Part shown: piece by piece, positions 23,795-32,877 of the stretch
Layout of the letters: the number at the start of each line of letters is the position of its first letter
Numbering within the stretch: the first letter of the stretch is position 1
NCBI GenBank assembly: GCA_019240125.1
Contig: JAFAYW010000348.1
Span: 1 to 59,698, forward strand
Origin: Alphaproteobacteria bacterium
GTDB taxonomy: Bacteria > Pseudomonadota > Alphaproteobacteria > ATCC43930 > CGMCC-115725
Direction of reading: 5' to 3'
DNA: 59,698 nucleotides
Made by a program: the position numbers and the translations under genes
The notes under the pieces: model-generated
Database searches by the model: none
What the model was told of the DNA's origin: nothing
Seen by the model: the letters and a program-made list of their open reading frames with translations, nothing else

Positions 23795-26700
23795 TGAAGT
23801 CCTGGGCTCGCGATTTCGCGTTAGGGTTGCTGATCGCAACCGCGATCCCTCCCGCGCTGGCGGTCGCGGCACCAAGCGCCAAGCAGATCCTGCTCGACAA
23901 GGCGAATTACTGGCGTCTCAAGGACCGGCCCGATCTGGCGGTGCAGGCACTGCAGCAATTGCTCAGCATCGACCCGAACAACCAGGACGCGATCTACCAG
24001 TACGGCATCCTCAATGTGCAGCAAAATAAGGTCGAGGATGCCAAGAGCAACCTCGCCAAACTCCGTCAGCTCAATCCCTCAAGCCCGCATATTCCCGAGT
24101 TGGAAAACGCGATCAGGGCCGGGCAGGTTTCGCCTAATGAGCTGAACGAGGCGCGTAAGCTGGCGCAGGCCGGACAGTTTTCCCAGGCGGCGCAGAAATA
24201 CGAGCAGACCTTCAAGGGCCCCCCGCCACCCACCTTCGGTGTCGAATATTACCTGACCCTGGCAGGCACACCGCAGGGCTGGCCCGAAGCGCGTAAGGGC
24301 CTGGAGCAGCTGACCCAATCCGCGCCCAACGACGCCGGCGCCAAGCTCGCGCTGGCCGAGGTGCTGACCTATCACGCCGATACGCGGCCGCAGGGCATCC
24401 GGATGCTGTCGCAGCTCGCGGGCGATTCCGTGGTGGGCAGCCAGGCAAAGGAAGCCTGGGCAAAATCGCTGATGTGGCTGGGCAACGGTCCTGCCGACCG
24501 CGCTCTCTACAGCCAGTACATCGCCAGATACGGCGAGGACGAGTTGTTGCGGCAGCATATCGCTGAGGCGGGTCGTCAGGGGGCCGCCACCGGCGGTCCC
24601 GGCGTGCCGGGACCGGGCTCGGCGACCGCCGCGGGCTATTCCGATCTCAATCGCGGCAATCTCGGCGCCGCCGAACGCGCGTTCGAGGCGACCTTGCGCG
24701 GCCGCCCGGGCGATGCCAATGCGTTGGCCGGTCTCGGGCTCATCCGGCTGCGCGAACAGCGCTTCGGCGAGGCGCGCGACCTGCTTGGTCGTGCGATGCG
24801 CGCCGATCCGGCTCGGCGTGGCCAGTGGGCCGCCGCTTACGACAGCGCCACGTTCTGGTCCAGCGTAAACGCGGCCAAGGCGGCGGATGCGGCCGGCGAT
24901 CCGCAACGCGCGCAGCAGATCCTGACCAGCCTGGTGCAGGAGCCGCGCCGGGATAATTGGAATGCCGATCTGGTGCTCGGCTCGGTCGATGCCAAGCTGA
25001 ACGACAATCCCGGCGCCGAGGCCGCTTATCGCCGGGTGCTGGCGGTGCAGCCGGATAATGCCGATGCCAATGTCGGCCTCTATTCGGCGCTGGCGGCGCA
25101 AGGCAAGACCGCCGAGGCGGCGCAGCTGCAGGCTCGGCTCGCCACGCTCGACCCTGGCAAGATGGCCGGGCTCAACCGGGCGCGCGCCGATCTGCTGCGC
25201 AGCGACGGCAAGGCCCTGCAGACGCGCGGCGATGTCGGCGCGGCGCAGGCGCGGTTCCAGGAGGCAATCGCGGTCGATCCGACCGATGCCTGGGCTCGCC
25301 TCGACTTCGCCCGTTTTCTGGTGGCGCGCGGCGACGCCCCGCAGGCCTTCGCGGTCATCGATCCGACAGCCTCCGGCGGGAGCAGCGATTCCTTCCAGGC
25401 CGCGGCGATCTTCTACAGCGAGCAGAACCGCTATGCCGAGGCGGCGGCCGCGCTCGACCGCATCCCGGCAAACGCGCGCAACCCCGAGCTGATGGCGTTC
25501 CGCGACCGCATGAGGGTGACCGCGGAGGTCGGCCGGGCCAAGCAGCTGGCGCACAGCGGCAACTACCCGGCGGCCCGCAGCGCGCTGCTGGCGTTGAACC
25601 AGCGCCCGCCGGCATCCGCCGACAAGACCCGGCAGGTGGTCGACGCGCTTGCGGATATCGGCGACCTGCCCGATGCACTGCAGATCGGCCGGCCCAGCAC
25701 CGCCACCGCCGACAAAAAGGCGGTCATCGATTACGCCTCGTTGCTCCAACGGGCGGGGCGCGATTCCGAAGCGGCGGCCTATCTGGCGCAGACCGAGGCG
25801 ACAGGCCGGGTGCCGCAGGGCGCCCGCCCCGAGCTCGAACACGTCAAGGGCGACATCGCCGCCAAGCGCGCCGATGCGCTGCGCGAGCGCGGCGACATCG
25901 CCGGCGCCTACGATCAGGTTTCGCCGCTGCTCAATGCGTATCCGAACGATCCGACCCTGCTAATGGCGACCGGGCGGATCTATGCCGCGGCCGGTCAGAA
26001 CACGGTGGCGATGCGGTTCTTCGATGCCGCCTATCAGCAGGCGCCGGGCGATCTCGGCGTGCTGCGCGGGGCGATCGGCGGGGCCATCGTTGCCGGCGAC
26101 CTTGACCGGGCCCGCGCCTACCTCGCGCAGGGGATGCAGCGCTTCCCGAACAATCCGCGTCTCTATTATATGCAGGCCGAGATCGCGCGGGCGTCGGGCG
26201 ACAACGGCGCCGCGATCTACGATCTGAACATCGCTCGCAATCTCGATACGCAACAGGCCGGCGCCGGGGAACCGATGGCGCCGCGCATGGTGCCGATGCC
26301 CTCGGGTCCGGGAATTCCGGGCAGCTTGCCACCCAATCCATTCCGCCAATCGGAGGCCGAGACGCCGCGCGCGCCAATCCAGATGGCTGCCGCGACGCCG
26401 ATCGTTGCCAGCGATGCATCGCCGACCCCGGCCCCGGCGCGCGCCGCCGCGGCTGCCCCCGCGGCCGCGGCTCCCGCGCCGCTGGAGGATACCGCCGTAT
26501 CCGCCGACAGCGATGATCTCGTGGTCCCGCCGCATCTTGGCGACCGGCCGCCGCGCCCGCCTCGGCCCGCCGCCGCCCTGGCGAGCAACACCGTGGCACC
26601 CGGCATGGTCCAGCTGGCGGCTGCTACCGGCCCGATGGGCCCGCCGCAGGTCAGCGACGCCGCCACCCAGAACTGGTCGCCACCAATACGCGAGCAGGTG

Positions 26701-28161
26701 GCCCAGTTGCCGCCGCTGCCGCCGCCGCCCGTCCCGGGATATCAATCGCCCTACGGCGCATCGCAGGCGTCCGGGCCCGCGCCGATCCAGCCTTATGGCC
26801 AGCCCTATGCTACCGCGCCGATGGCGCCGGGCTATTCCGCGCCCGGCTATGCAGCTCAGGGCTATGCGGCGCCCGGGATGGCGTCGAGTTCGATCGGGCA
26901 GCCAGCCCCGGTGCCGCAGGATTCGCTGGAGCTCGACATCGAGCGCAGCATGAACGCGATCACCGCGGAGAGCGGGCCAACGATCCAGGGCGGTCTGGCG
27001 ATACGCTACCGCGATGGCGAAGAGGGGCTTAGCCGCTTAACCGAAATACGAACGCCGATCGAAGGTATCTTCTCGCCGTTCTACACCGGCACGATGCGGC
27101 TCCAGGCGATCCCGACCTTCTTGACGGCCGGGACGATAGGGTCGGGGCCGCTGCTGCGTTTCGGTCACGAGCCGCTACTGGCACTGCCAGGGTCTGGCGC
27201 AACCTCGCTGATCCCGGCTAGTGGCCAGAATGCCAGCGGTGTGTCGCTCAACGCCGCCTACACCTATCAGATGTTCTCTGGCGAAGTCGGGACGACACCG
27301 CTCGGCTTCCCGGTGGAGAATCTGGTTGGCCGCCTTGCGCTGACCTGGCCGGGGCCGGGGGCGAACACCACCGAATTCCCGCCAATCGGTCTGGCCCCGA
27401 CAACTGTCGCCAACCCGCTGACGGTGCGCGTCGAGGGTACCCGGCAGGCGGTGACCGACAGTCTGCTGACCTATGCCGGCACGCGCGATCCAATCACCGG
27501 TCAGGTTTGGGGTGGCGTCGTCAAGACCGGCGGCGATGTGCTGGTATCGTATGATGATGGCGATCTCGGCGCCTATGCCGGCGGCGGCTACTACACGCTC
27601 GATGGCCGCAATGTCGCGAACAATAACGATTTCGAAGGCCTCGTCGGTGCTTATGTGCGGCCTTATCGTTCGGGCACGCACGCCTTCAAGATCGGCGTCA
27701 ACCTCAGCTACATGGATTACGACAAGAACCTGCGCTTCTTTACGTTCGGCCAAGGCGGATATTTCAGTCCGCAGAATTACATCAATGTCTCCGTTCCGAT
27801 GGAGTATTCAGGCCGGGACGGGCGTCTGACCTATGTCGTCGGGGGTGCGATCGGTATTCAGAACTTCAGCGAAAACCGCAGCCCTGTCTTCCCGACCGAG
27901 GCGGGCAATCAGGCGGCGCTGCAGGCCTTTGCCGGCAATGCCGCGTTCTATCCCTCGCGCACTGTCACCGGGCCGGCATTCAGCGCGCGCGGCCAGGTGG
28001 AGTACGAATTGGCGAACGGCTTCTCGGTCGGCGCTCTCGCATCGGTCGACAACGCGCAGAGCTATACCGAGGCGATCGGCAAACTGTACCTGCGCAAGAG
28101 CTTCGCGACGACGCCGTTGCCCTCGGCCTACTTGCCCAATCGGCTTCCGGGGAGTCTGTAA
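23794..28161 (+). CDS. bcsC: cellulose exporter BcsC (TPR plus outer membrane barrel)
   Basis: A 1455-residue BcsC. Signal peptide MKSWARDFALGLLIATAIPPALA; residues about 30-830 form a TPR superhelix (AVQALQQLLSIDPNNQDAIYQYG, AERAFEATLRGRPGDANALAGLGL, AYRRVLAVQPDNADANVGLY and others). Residues about 830-1040 are a Pro/Ala/Gly-rich linker, and from about 1042 (SLELDIERSMNAI) comes the BCSC_C beta-barrel with alternating strands (GQVEYELANGFSVGALASVD). The TPR part should scaffold periplasmic glucan transfer and the barrel exports it. ATG 23794 follows GGGAGGAGGG. The stop TAA overlaps the bcsD ATG by one base. E. coli BcsC is about 1157 residues; much of the excess is in the linker. Confidence 0.95.
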   Translation: MKSWARDFALGLLIATAIPPALAVAAPSAKQILLDKANYWRLKDRPDLAVQALQQLLSIDPNNQDAIYQYGILNVQQNKVEDAKSNLAKLRQLNPSSPHIPELENAIRAGQVSPNELNEARKLAQAGQFSQAAQKYEQTFKGPPPPTFGVEYYLTLAGTPQGWPEARKGLEQLTQSAPNDAGAKLALAEVLTYHADTRPQGIRMLSQLAGDSVVGSQAKEAWAKSLMWLGNGPADRALYSQYIARYGEDELLRQHIAEAGRQGAATGGPGVPGPGSATAAGYSDLNRGNLGAAERAFEATLRGRPGDANALAGLGLIRLREQRFGEARDLLGRAMRADPARRGQWAAAYDSATFWSSVNAAKAADAAGDPQRAQQILTSLVQEPRRDNWNADLVLGSVDAKLNDNPGAEAAYRRVLAVQPDNADANVGLYSALAAQGKTAEAAQLQARLATLDPGKMAGLNRARADLLRSDGKALQTRGDVGAAQARFQEAIAVDPTDAWARLDFARFLVARGDAPQAFAVIDPTASGGSSDSFQAAAIFYSEQNRYAEAAAALDRIPANARNPELMAFRDRMRVTAEVGRAKQLAHSGNYPAARSALLALNQRPPASADKTRQVVDALADIGDLPDALQIGRPSTATADKKAVIDYASLLQRAGRDSEAAAYLAQTEATGRVPQGARPELEHVKGDIAAKRADALRERGDIAGAYDQVSPLLNAYPNDPTLLMATGRIYAAAGQNTVAMRFFDAAYQQAPGDLGVLRGAIGGAIVAGDLDRARAYLAQGMQRFPNNPRLYYMQAEIARASGDNGAAIYDLNIARNLDTQQAGAGEPMAPRMVPMPSGPGIPGSLPPNPFRQSEAETPRAPIQMAAATPIVASDASPTPAPARAAAAAPAAAAPAPLEDTAVSADSDDLVVPPHLGDRPPRPPRPAAALASNTVAPGMVQLAAATGPMGPPQVSDAATQNWSPPIREQVAQLPPLPPPPVPGYQSPYGASQASGPAPIQPYGQPYATAPMAPGYSAPGYAAQGYAAPGMASSSIGQPAPVPQDSLELDIERSMNAITAESGPTIQGGLAIRYRDGEEGLSRLTEIRTPIEGIFSPFYTGTMRLQAIPTFLTAGTIGSGPLLRFGHEPLLALPGSGATSLIPASGQNASGVSLNAAYTYQMFSGEVGTTPLGFPVENLVGRLALTWPGPGANTTEFPPIGLAPTTVANPLTVRVEGTRQAVTDSLLTYAGTRDPITGQVWGGVVKTGGDVLVSYDDGDLGAYAGGGYYTLDGRNVANNNDFEGLVGAYVRPYRSGTHAFKIGVNLSYMDYDKNLRFFTFGQGGYFSPQNYINVSVPMEYSGRDGRLTYVVGGAIGIQNFSENRSPVFPTEAGNQAALQAFAGNAAFYPSRTVTGPAFSARGQVEYELANGFSVGALASVDNAQSYTEAIGKLYLRKSFATTPLPSAYLPNRLPGSL

Positions 28162-28640
28162 TGGCTGTTGGCACGGATGAGGAGCTGATTTCGCTCCGCT
28201 ACTACGCTCAACAGCACTGCTCGCGGCAATGGGTTCACTTCATGGCGGCGATGTTCGCCGAGTTCGAAGACCGGGTGGACCCGCTGGAGGCCGACCAGTT
28301 CCTCGAAACCCTCGGGATTCGGATGGCGCGCTCGCTGCCGCTGCGCCGCTGCGACAGCCTTGAGGACCTCGAGGACGATATCAACGCGGTGCTCGAGGGC
28401 ATCGATTGGGGCTGGGCCCGCATCGCGGAGAACGGCCGGTTTGTCGAAATCACGCACGGCTCCTATCCGATCATCCCGCAAGACGAGGCGCGGCGCAGCT
28501 GGCTCGTGCCAATCCTCGAGGGCGTCTACACCGAGTGGTTCGCGGCTCAGGGGGGCGATCCCAACTTCACGGCGCGCCTGATCGGCCAGCGCCGCGTGCC
28601 GGGAGCGCCTTACGTCTTCAATTACGGCCGGCATGGTTGA
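28161..28640 (+). CDS. bcsD: cellulose synthase subunit BcsD
   Basis: A 159-residue BcsD: SLRYYAQQHCSRQWVHFMAAMFAEFE at the N-terminus and DWGWARIAENGRFVEITHGSYPI in the core match the family, which in Komagataeibacter forms an octameric ring that arranges glucan chains for crystalline ribbons. No signal peptide is present. The ATG overlaps the bcsC stop (TAATG), giving tight coupling. Its presence marks the locus as a BcsD-containing (type I) cellulose operon. Confidence 0.94.
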   Translation: MAVGTDEELISLRYYAQQHCSRQWVHFMAAMFAEFEDRVDPLEADQFLETLGIRMARSLPLRRCDSLEDLEDDINAVLEGIDWGWARIAENGRFVEITHGSYPIIPQDEARRSWLVPILEGVYTEWFAAQGGDPNFTARLIGQRRVPGAPYVFNYGRHG

Positions 28641-28721
28641 GCCGCGGCCCTGATATCGCGGCAATCCCCACCCGCCGAGCGCGCCCCCTCACTCGTTTCC
28701 GTGTTCCGTATAGTGCCGCCA

Positions 28722-29804
28722 ATGCTCCCGCGCCTGCTCGCCGCCCTGATGTTGGTGTTGGTAGCCGCAAGCCCCGTTCCGGCGCGGGCCGACGATGCGG
28801 CGCCCTCGCCCCCGACCGCAACCGCGCCGCCCGCTACGGTCGCGGAGCAGTGGGCTGTCTACCGCGGGCGGTTTGTGACCGATGACGGCCGGGTCGTCGA
28901 CACCGGCAACAAGGAAGTCAGCCATACCGAAGGCCAGGGCTGGGCCATGCTGCTGGCGCAGGCGGCCGGTGACCGTGCCTCGTTTACCCGGATCTGGGAT
29001 TGGACGCGCTCAAAGCTGCAGCGGCACGACGCGCTGTTTTCCTGGCGCTACGACCCCAATGACGAAAAGAAGCCGGTCAGCGATACCAACGACGCCTCCG
29101 ATGGCGACATCCTGATCGCCTGGGCGCTGATTCGCGCGGGCCGCACCTGGGATGAACCCGATTATACCCGCGAGGCCCGCCGCATTCTCTCCGACATCCG
29201 CCGCCGCCTGATCGTGCGCGCCCCCGGACGCACCGTATTGTTGCCGGGTCTATCCGGGTTCAAGGGCAAGGACGGAGTGTCGTTAATCAACCCATCCTAC
29301 TACATCTATCCCGCTCTCGCCGACTTCAACGCGGTTCTGCCGGGGCCGGAATGGGGCCGCCTGCGGCAGGCGGGGCTCAATTTACTGAGCGACGCTCGCT
29401 TTGGCCGTTGGGGGCTAACCCCCGATTGGGTGAATATCGGCCGGGACGGCGATCTTTCGGTGGCCACCAAATTTCCGCCGCGCTTCGGGTTTGAGGCGAT
29501 CCGCGTGCCGCTTTATCTGATCTGGGCCGGCGAGGCGACGCCGCCTCGCCTCGCCTCCTATCTCGATTTCTGGAACGATTATGGCGGCAAGCCCGCTCCC
29601 GCCTGGACCGACCTCAAGGATAATAGCGTCGCCCCCTACGCCGGGCCGACCGGCTTTCGGGCGATCACCGAACTGGCGCGCGCGGTTGGCGGCACGGCTC
29701 CGGCGACATTGCCAACCATCGGCGACAAGGACGATTACTACTCGGCGAGTCTGGCGTTGCTGGCGGCCGTGGCGCAGGGTGAAATCCCGCGCCAGGCCCA
29801 TTGA
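28722..29804 (+). CDS. bcsZ: endo-beta-1,4-glucanase BcsZ (GH8)
   Basis: A 360-residue periplasmic GH8 enzyme. Signal peptide MLPRLLAALMLVLVAASPVPARA; then WAVYRGRFVTDDGRVVD, HTEGQGWAMLLA with the catalytic acid Glu, FSWRYDPND, NDASDGDILIAWAL and LINPSYYIYPALADF, the GH8 landmarks. BcsZ cuts aberrant cellulose chains and is required for efficient cellulose production in several species. ATG 28722 is chosen because it starts the signal peptide; GTG 28701 in frame would add seven residues. Neither has a clear ribosome site. It is the last gene of the operon and faces a convergent beta-propeller gene. Confidence 0.94.
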   Translation: MLPRLLAALMLVLVAASPVPARADDAAPSPPTATAPPATVAEQWAVYRGRFVTDDGRVVDTGNKEVSHTEGQGWAMLLAQAAGDRASFTRIWDWTRSKLQRHDALFSWRYDPNDEKKPVSDTNDASDGDILIAWALIRAGRTWDEPDYTREARRILSDIRRRLIVRAPGRTVLLPGLSGFKGKDGVSLINPSYYIYPALADFNAVLPGPEWGRLRQAGLNLLSDARFGRWGLTPDWVNIGRDGDLSVATKFPPRFGFEAIRVPLYLIWAGEATPPRLASYLDFWNDYGGKPAPAWTDLKDNSVAPYAGPTGFRAITELARAVGGTAPATLPTIGDKDDYYSASLALLAAVAQGEIPRQAH

Positions 29805-29811
29805 TCCATTG

Positions 29812-29838
29812 ACTCACTCAGGGGGCACTCACTCAGGG
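29812..29838. repeat. 12-bp direct repeat ACTCACTCAGGG, two copies
   Basis: Two exact copies (29812-29823 and 29827-29838) separated by 3 bp just after the bcsZ stop. The 15-bp period suggests replication slippage. A weak GC hairpin (CGGGC-ATC-GCCCG) follows and may end the bcs transcript, but no T-run is present. Confidence 0.6.
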
Positions 29839-29869
29839 CGCGGGCATCGCCCGGCTCCGTTGGGTAGCG

Positions 29870-31051
29870 CTATTGCGGGCCGCCGCGCATCGAGGCGGGA
29901 TGCCCCGGCAGCTTGACGCGGCCGATCTCACGCCCTCCCGCCCCCGACACCTGCAGCACCGACAAATCCTGATCGATGAAGTTGCCTACATAGAGGTAGC
30001 CGCCATCGGGGCTGAACACCGCGCCCTCGGGCAATGCACCGACGGTGATCGCACCGATATTGGTCACCTTCTTGCCGTTGATGCGCAGCAGACTGACGGC
30101 GCCGCCCGGGTGGTAGAACCAGTTGTCCTTCGCGACATTCGAGCCGCGGGCGTCGATCGACACAGCGAGGTCGCCGCGCGGGCTGAACGCCAGCCCCTCG
30201 GGTGAGTCGGTCACCGTGACGTGGTCGATGACGCGCGGCGGATTGGCCTCGAGGTCGATCACGCTGACCGTGTCGAGATTGCCGTCGGAGCCGCCGCCAT
30301 TGCCGTTATCGGCGGTCAAAGCCAGCTTGCCGGTCGGGCTGATCACCACATTGTAGGGAAAGAGTCCAGTCGGCAGGTCCCGTTTGTCATAGGTGACCTT
30401 GTCGCCATCGATCGACATCAAGGCCACTTTGTTGGCCGCCGGTTTCGCGACCAGCGCGCGTTTGCCGTCGGGCGTAATCGCCACCGCCGCCACCTGATCG
30501 CCCGCCGCGCCGACCGTCACCGTATCGGTGACCTTGACGTCCTTGCCGTTGATCGAGAGTACCGAGACCGTACCATCGTCGCGATTGGTGACGAGCGCCA
30601 TCTTGCCGCTCGCCGCGATCGCCAGCCCCGAGGGCCGCTTGCCGAGATGCACCGTCGCGGCAACAGCCGGCGGGCTCGATTTGAGGTCGATCACAAACAG
30701 GCGGTCATCGGAAACCAGCGCCGGCTTACCGTCCTTGTCGGTTTCGCTGACGGAATTGGCGACCAGCGCGATGTCACGGGAGGGCGACACCGCCAGGTTG
30801 GTCGGCGGCCCGACGATCGTGTTGTCGAGCGGGATCGTCGCCATCATGTTGAGCTTGCCGGGCTTGGAGATGTCGATGATCGACAGGCTGTCATGGCCGG
30901 GCGGGTTGATCACCGCCTTACCGTCCTTGTCCCAGCCGGCTTTCTCGTCATTGCCGATGATCATGATCTGTGCGCTTGCCGTGTTCGCCAGCACAGCGCA
31001 GCCGGCGCTAACCAGCGCCGCTGTCAGCAGCGGCCACCCTCGTCCGAGCAT
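29870..31051 (-). CDS. exported beta-propeller (YVTN/lactonase-like) protein
   Basis: A 393-residue protein with a signal peptide (MLGRGWPLLTAALVSAGCAVLANTASA) and about seven repeating blades such as VSVLSINGKDVKVTDTVTVG, ITPDGKRALVAKPAANKVAL, ISPTGKLALTADNG and FSPDGGYLYVGNF. The repeat pattern is that of YVTN or 6-phosphogluconolactonase-like propellers, which often bind ligands or proteins in the periplasm. No catalytic assignment is possible. ATG 31051 follows GGAGGGG. It is convergent with bcsZ; a cellulose role is not implied because it lies on the other strand. Confidence 0.82.
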   Translation of the reverse strand: MLGRGWPLLTAALVSAGCAVLANTASAQIMIIGNDEKAGWDKDGKAVINPPGHDSLSIIDISKPGKLNMMATIPLDNTIVGPPTNLAVSPSRDIALVANSVSETDKDGKPALVSDDRLFVIDLKSSPPAVAATVHLGKRPSGLAIAASGKMALVTNRDDGTVSVLSINGKDVKVTDTVTVGAAGDQVAAVAITPDGKRALVAKPAANKVALMSIDGDKVTYDKRDLPTGLFPYNVVISPTGKLALTADNGNGGGSDGNLDTVSVIDLEANPPRVIDHVTVTDSPEGLAFSPRGDLAVSIDARGSNVAKDNWFYHPGGAVSLLRINGKKVTNIGAITVGALPEGAVFSPDGGYLYVGNFIDQDLSVLQVSGAGGREIGRVKLPGHPASMRGGPQ

Positions 31052-31154
31052 TTCCCCCTCCACTTTCGGCGCCTCTGCGGGCGACGCTTGCGCATGCTGC
31101 CGCGCCGGACCCGCGCGGGCAAGTGCGGTGCTGTACAGGCCGGCCGGCGGTATC

Positions 31155-32867
31155 TTACAGGCGCAGTTCGGCGACAGCGGCAAGCGGGTCGTGCGCAGCG
31201 GCGACCGGGGTCAGCGGCACGAGGGCCAGCGTCAAAACCCCGGGCTGGATCTCGCTCGCCTCGCGCACCAGCCGGAGACCACCATCGTGCTCGGCCGCAA
31301 GCACGATGGTCCCGTCGCGCCATTCCCCGGACAGGTCACGCGGCATGGGCCTTTCGGAAATTCCAAATTCCTGGCCATCAAACGCGAGGCGGCCACGCTC
31401 ACCCGGACGGCGTGACAAACCCGCGAAGACCGGGCCTGCCATGGCGGCCACGGAGAAGGTTGTGTCGAACTGGAAGTGCCGCGCGATGGACGCGGCGAAC
31501 GTCGCCTCGGCGATCCGCAAGACGATGGGCATGTCGGGATTGCGAGCGCGGGCTCCGAGCGCCACTTCGAGGTTAAGCGTATCGATATTGGTCAGCGCCA
31601 CCAGGCTGTGCGCCGCGCCGAGCTTGCACAGATCGAGTGTGTCGTCGCGGCTGGCGTCGCCCGTCAGGAGCTCAAACCCAAGGTCGCGCGCATGTTCGAC
31701 GAGCGCCGCGTCGGGGTGGCGTTCGACGACCACAAGCGGCTTCTTGAAGGCCAGCAGCAGATCGACGACACCGGCTCCGATGCTGCCACAGCCGCACACC
31801 ACGATGTGGCCACTCCGCCTGATGGGCCGCAATCCCTGAATCCGCACCCATTGCGATCGGGTCAGGCTGGCGGTGAGAAAAGCGGTGAATACGCCGGTGA
31901 AGATGGTGCCCAGCATCATCAGCACCATCGAGGCCGCCAGATCGACCGTGCTGCTGCGGTCGGGTGTCATGTCGCCATAGCCGGTGGTGGTCATTGTCGA
32001 GAGGACAAAATAGGCGGCGGTCAGCCAATCGGTTCGGAATGCGTCGCGGAAATGCCAGGTGCTGAGCCCGAACAGGACGAGGAAGGCACCGGCGATCACC
32101 GCGAGATACTTGTCGATGCGCCGCAGCCAGCGCCAATCGATTCGTGTGCCGCGTCGGGCGGCGGCGGCGGCTTCGCGCTCGACCTCCGCCTGACGCGGCG
32201 TTGTTTCGAGCAAGCGGTGCAGGGGGCCATAGACAACCAGCCGCGCGCCGGGGCGGATACGATCATCGATGCCAATTGAGGTGTCGCCGTCCACCGCGAT
32301 GATGCGAACGCCCACCGCCCGTTCCGCTTCGCCGATCGTGCGCTCGGCGGTTCTGCGATCGTCGGCCGAGCGGATCGCGAAACCGGTCAGCGGTCCGTTG
32401 CGCTCGGGAAATTGCAGCCCGCGAAAGCATGAGGGGTCGAGCGCCACGGCGGCATAGGTCGCGGCGGAGTGCCACGCCAGCGACAATACCGAGCAATCCG
32501 GCAGATTCTGCTCGATCTTGGCAGCGAGCGCACGGTTGAACTGGCGCAGGACGATGCGAATTTCAGGATTGGCATCGCGCGCTTCGAGAGCCGCGTGCAG
32601 ATTGAGCTGATCGTCATTCGATAACGCGAGGATCGCCTGGGCATGCTTGACCCCGGCGGCCTCCAAACTCTCCCGTCGCTCCGGCCGGCCGGCGATGAAT
32701 ACGGCCCCTACGGCTTCGACCGCGTCGGCGAATTCGCTGTTGGCGACCCATAGGACCGAAACACGGCAATCATCGCCGGCGCAGATTTCGTGCGCCGTGC
32801 TGAGTGCGAGCGCATCGCCGCCGATGATGATGACCGAAGCAGCCGATGCTCTCGCCACGTTCGGCAT
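31155..32867 (-). CDS. two-helix potassium channel flanked by two RCK (TrkA-N) domains
   Basis: A 570-residue protein. An N-terminal RCK-like Rossmann domain (ASVIIIGGDALALSTA) comes first, then a TrkA-C-like segment, then TM1 (YLAVIAGAFLVLFGLSTW), a pore loop with filter TMTTTGYGDMTP, TM2 (VLMMLGTIFTGVFTAFL) and a second RCK domain (HIVVCGCGSIGAGVVDLLL). GYGD marks K+ selectivity. The first nucleotide motif is degenerate (GGDALA); the second keeps GxGxxG. Gating by nucleotide or ions bound to RCK is expected. ATG 32867 lies 10 bp after the upstream gene, suggesting co-transcription. Confidence 0.88.
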   Translation of the reverse strand: MPNVARASAASVIIIGGDALALSTAHEICAGDDCRVSVLWVANSEFADAVEAVGAVFIAGRPERRESLEAAGVKHAQAILALSNDDQLNLHAALEARDANPEIRIVLRQFNRALAAKIEQNLPDCSVLSLAWHSAATYAAVALDPSCFRGLQFPERNGPLTGFAIRSADDRRTAERTIGEAERAVGVRIIAVDGDTSIGIDDRIRPGARLVVYGPLHRLLETTPRQAEVEREAAAAARRGTRIDWRWLRRIDKYLAVIAGAFLVLFGLSTWHFRDAFRTDWLTAAYFVLSTMTTTGYGDMTPDRSSTVDLAASMVLMMLGTIFTGVFTAFLTASLTRSQWVRIQGLRPIRRSGHIVVCGCGSIGAGVVDLLLAFKKPLVVVERHPDAALVEHARDLGFELLTGDASRDDTLDLCKLGAAHSLVALTNIDTLNLEVALGARARNPDMPIVLRIAEATFAASIARHFQFDTTFSVAAMAGPVFAGLSRRPGERGRLAFDGQEFGISERPMPRDLSGEWRDGTIVLAAEHDGGLRLVREASEIQPGVLTLALVPLTPVAAAHDPLAAVAELRL

Positions 32868-32877
32868 CGCGTTCCGT

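Noticed and set aside
24079-25842. 587-codon open frame on the minus strand opposite bcsC
   Set aside because: A shadow of the GC-rich TPR coding frame; Arg/Gly/Ala-rich with no family motif or ribosome site.
29812-29838. Direct repeats considered as a CRISPR fragment
   Set aside because: Only two 12-bp copies with a 3-bp spacer; no array geometry and no cas genes.
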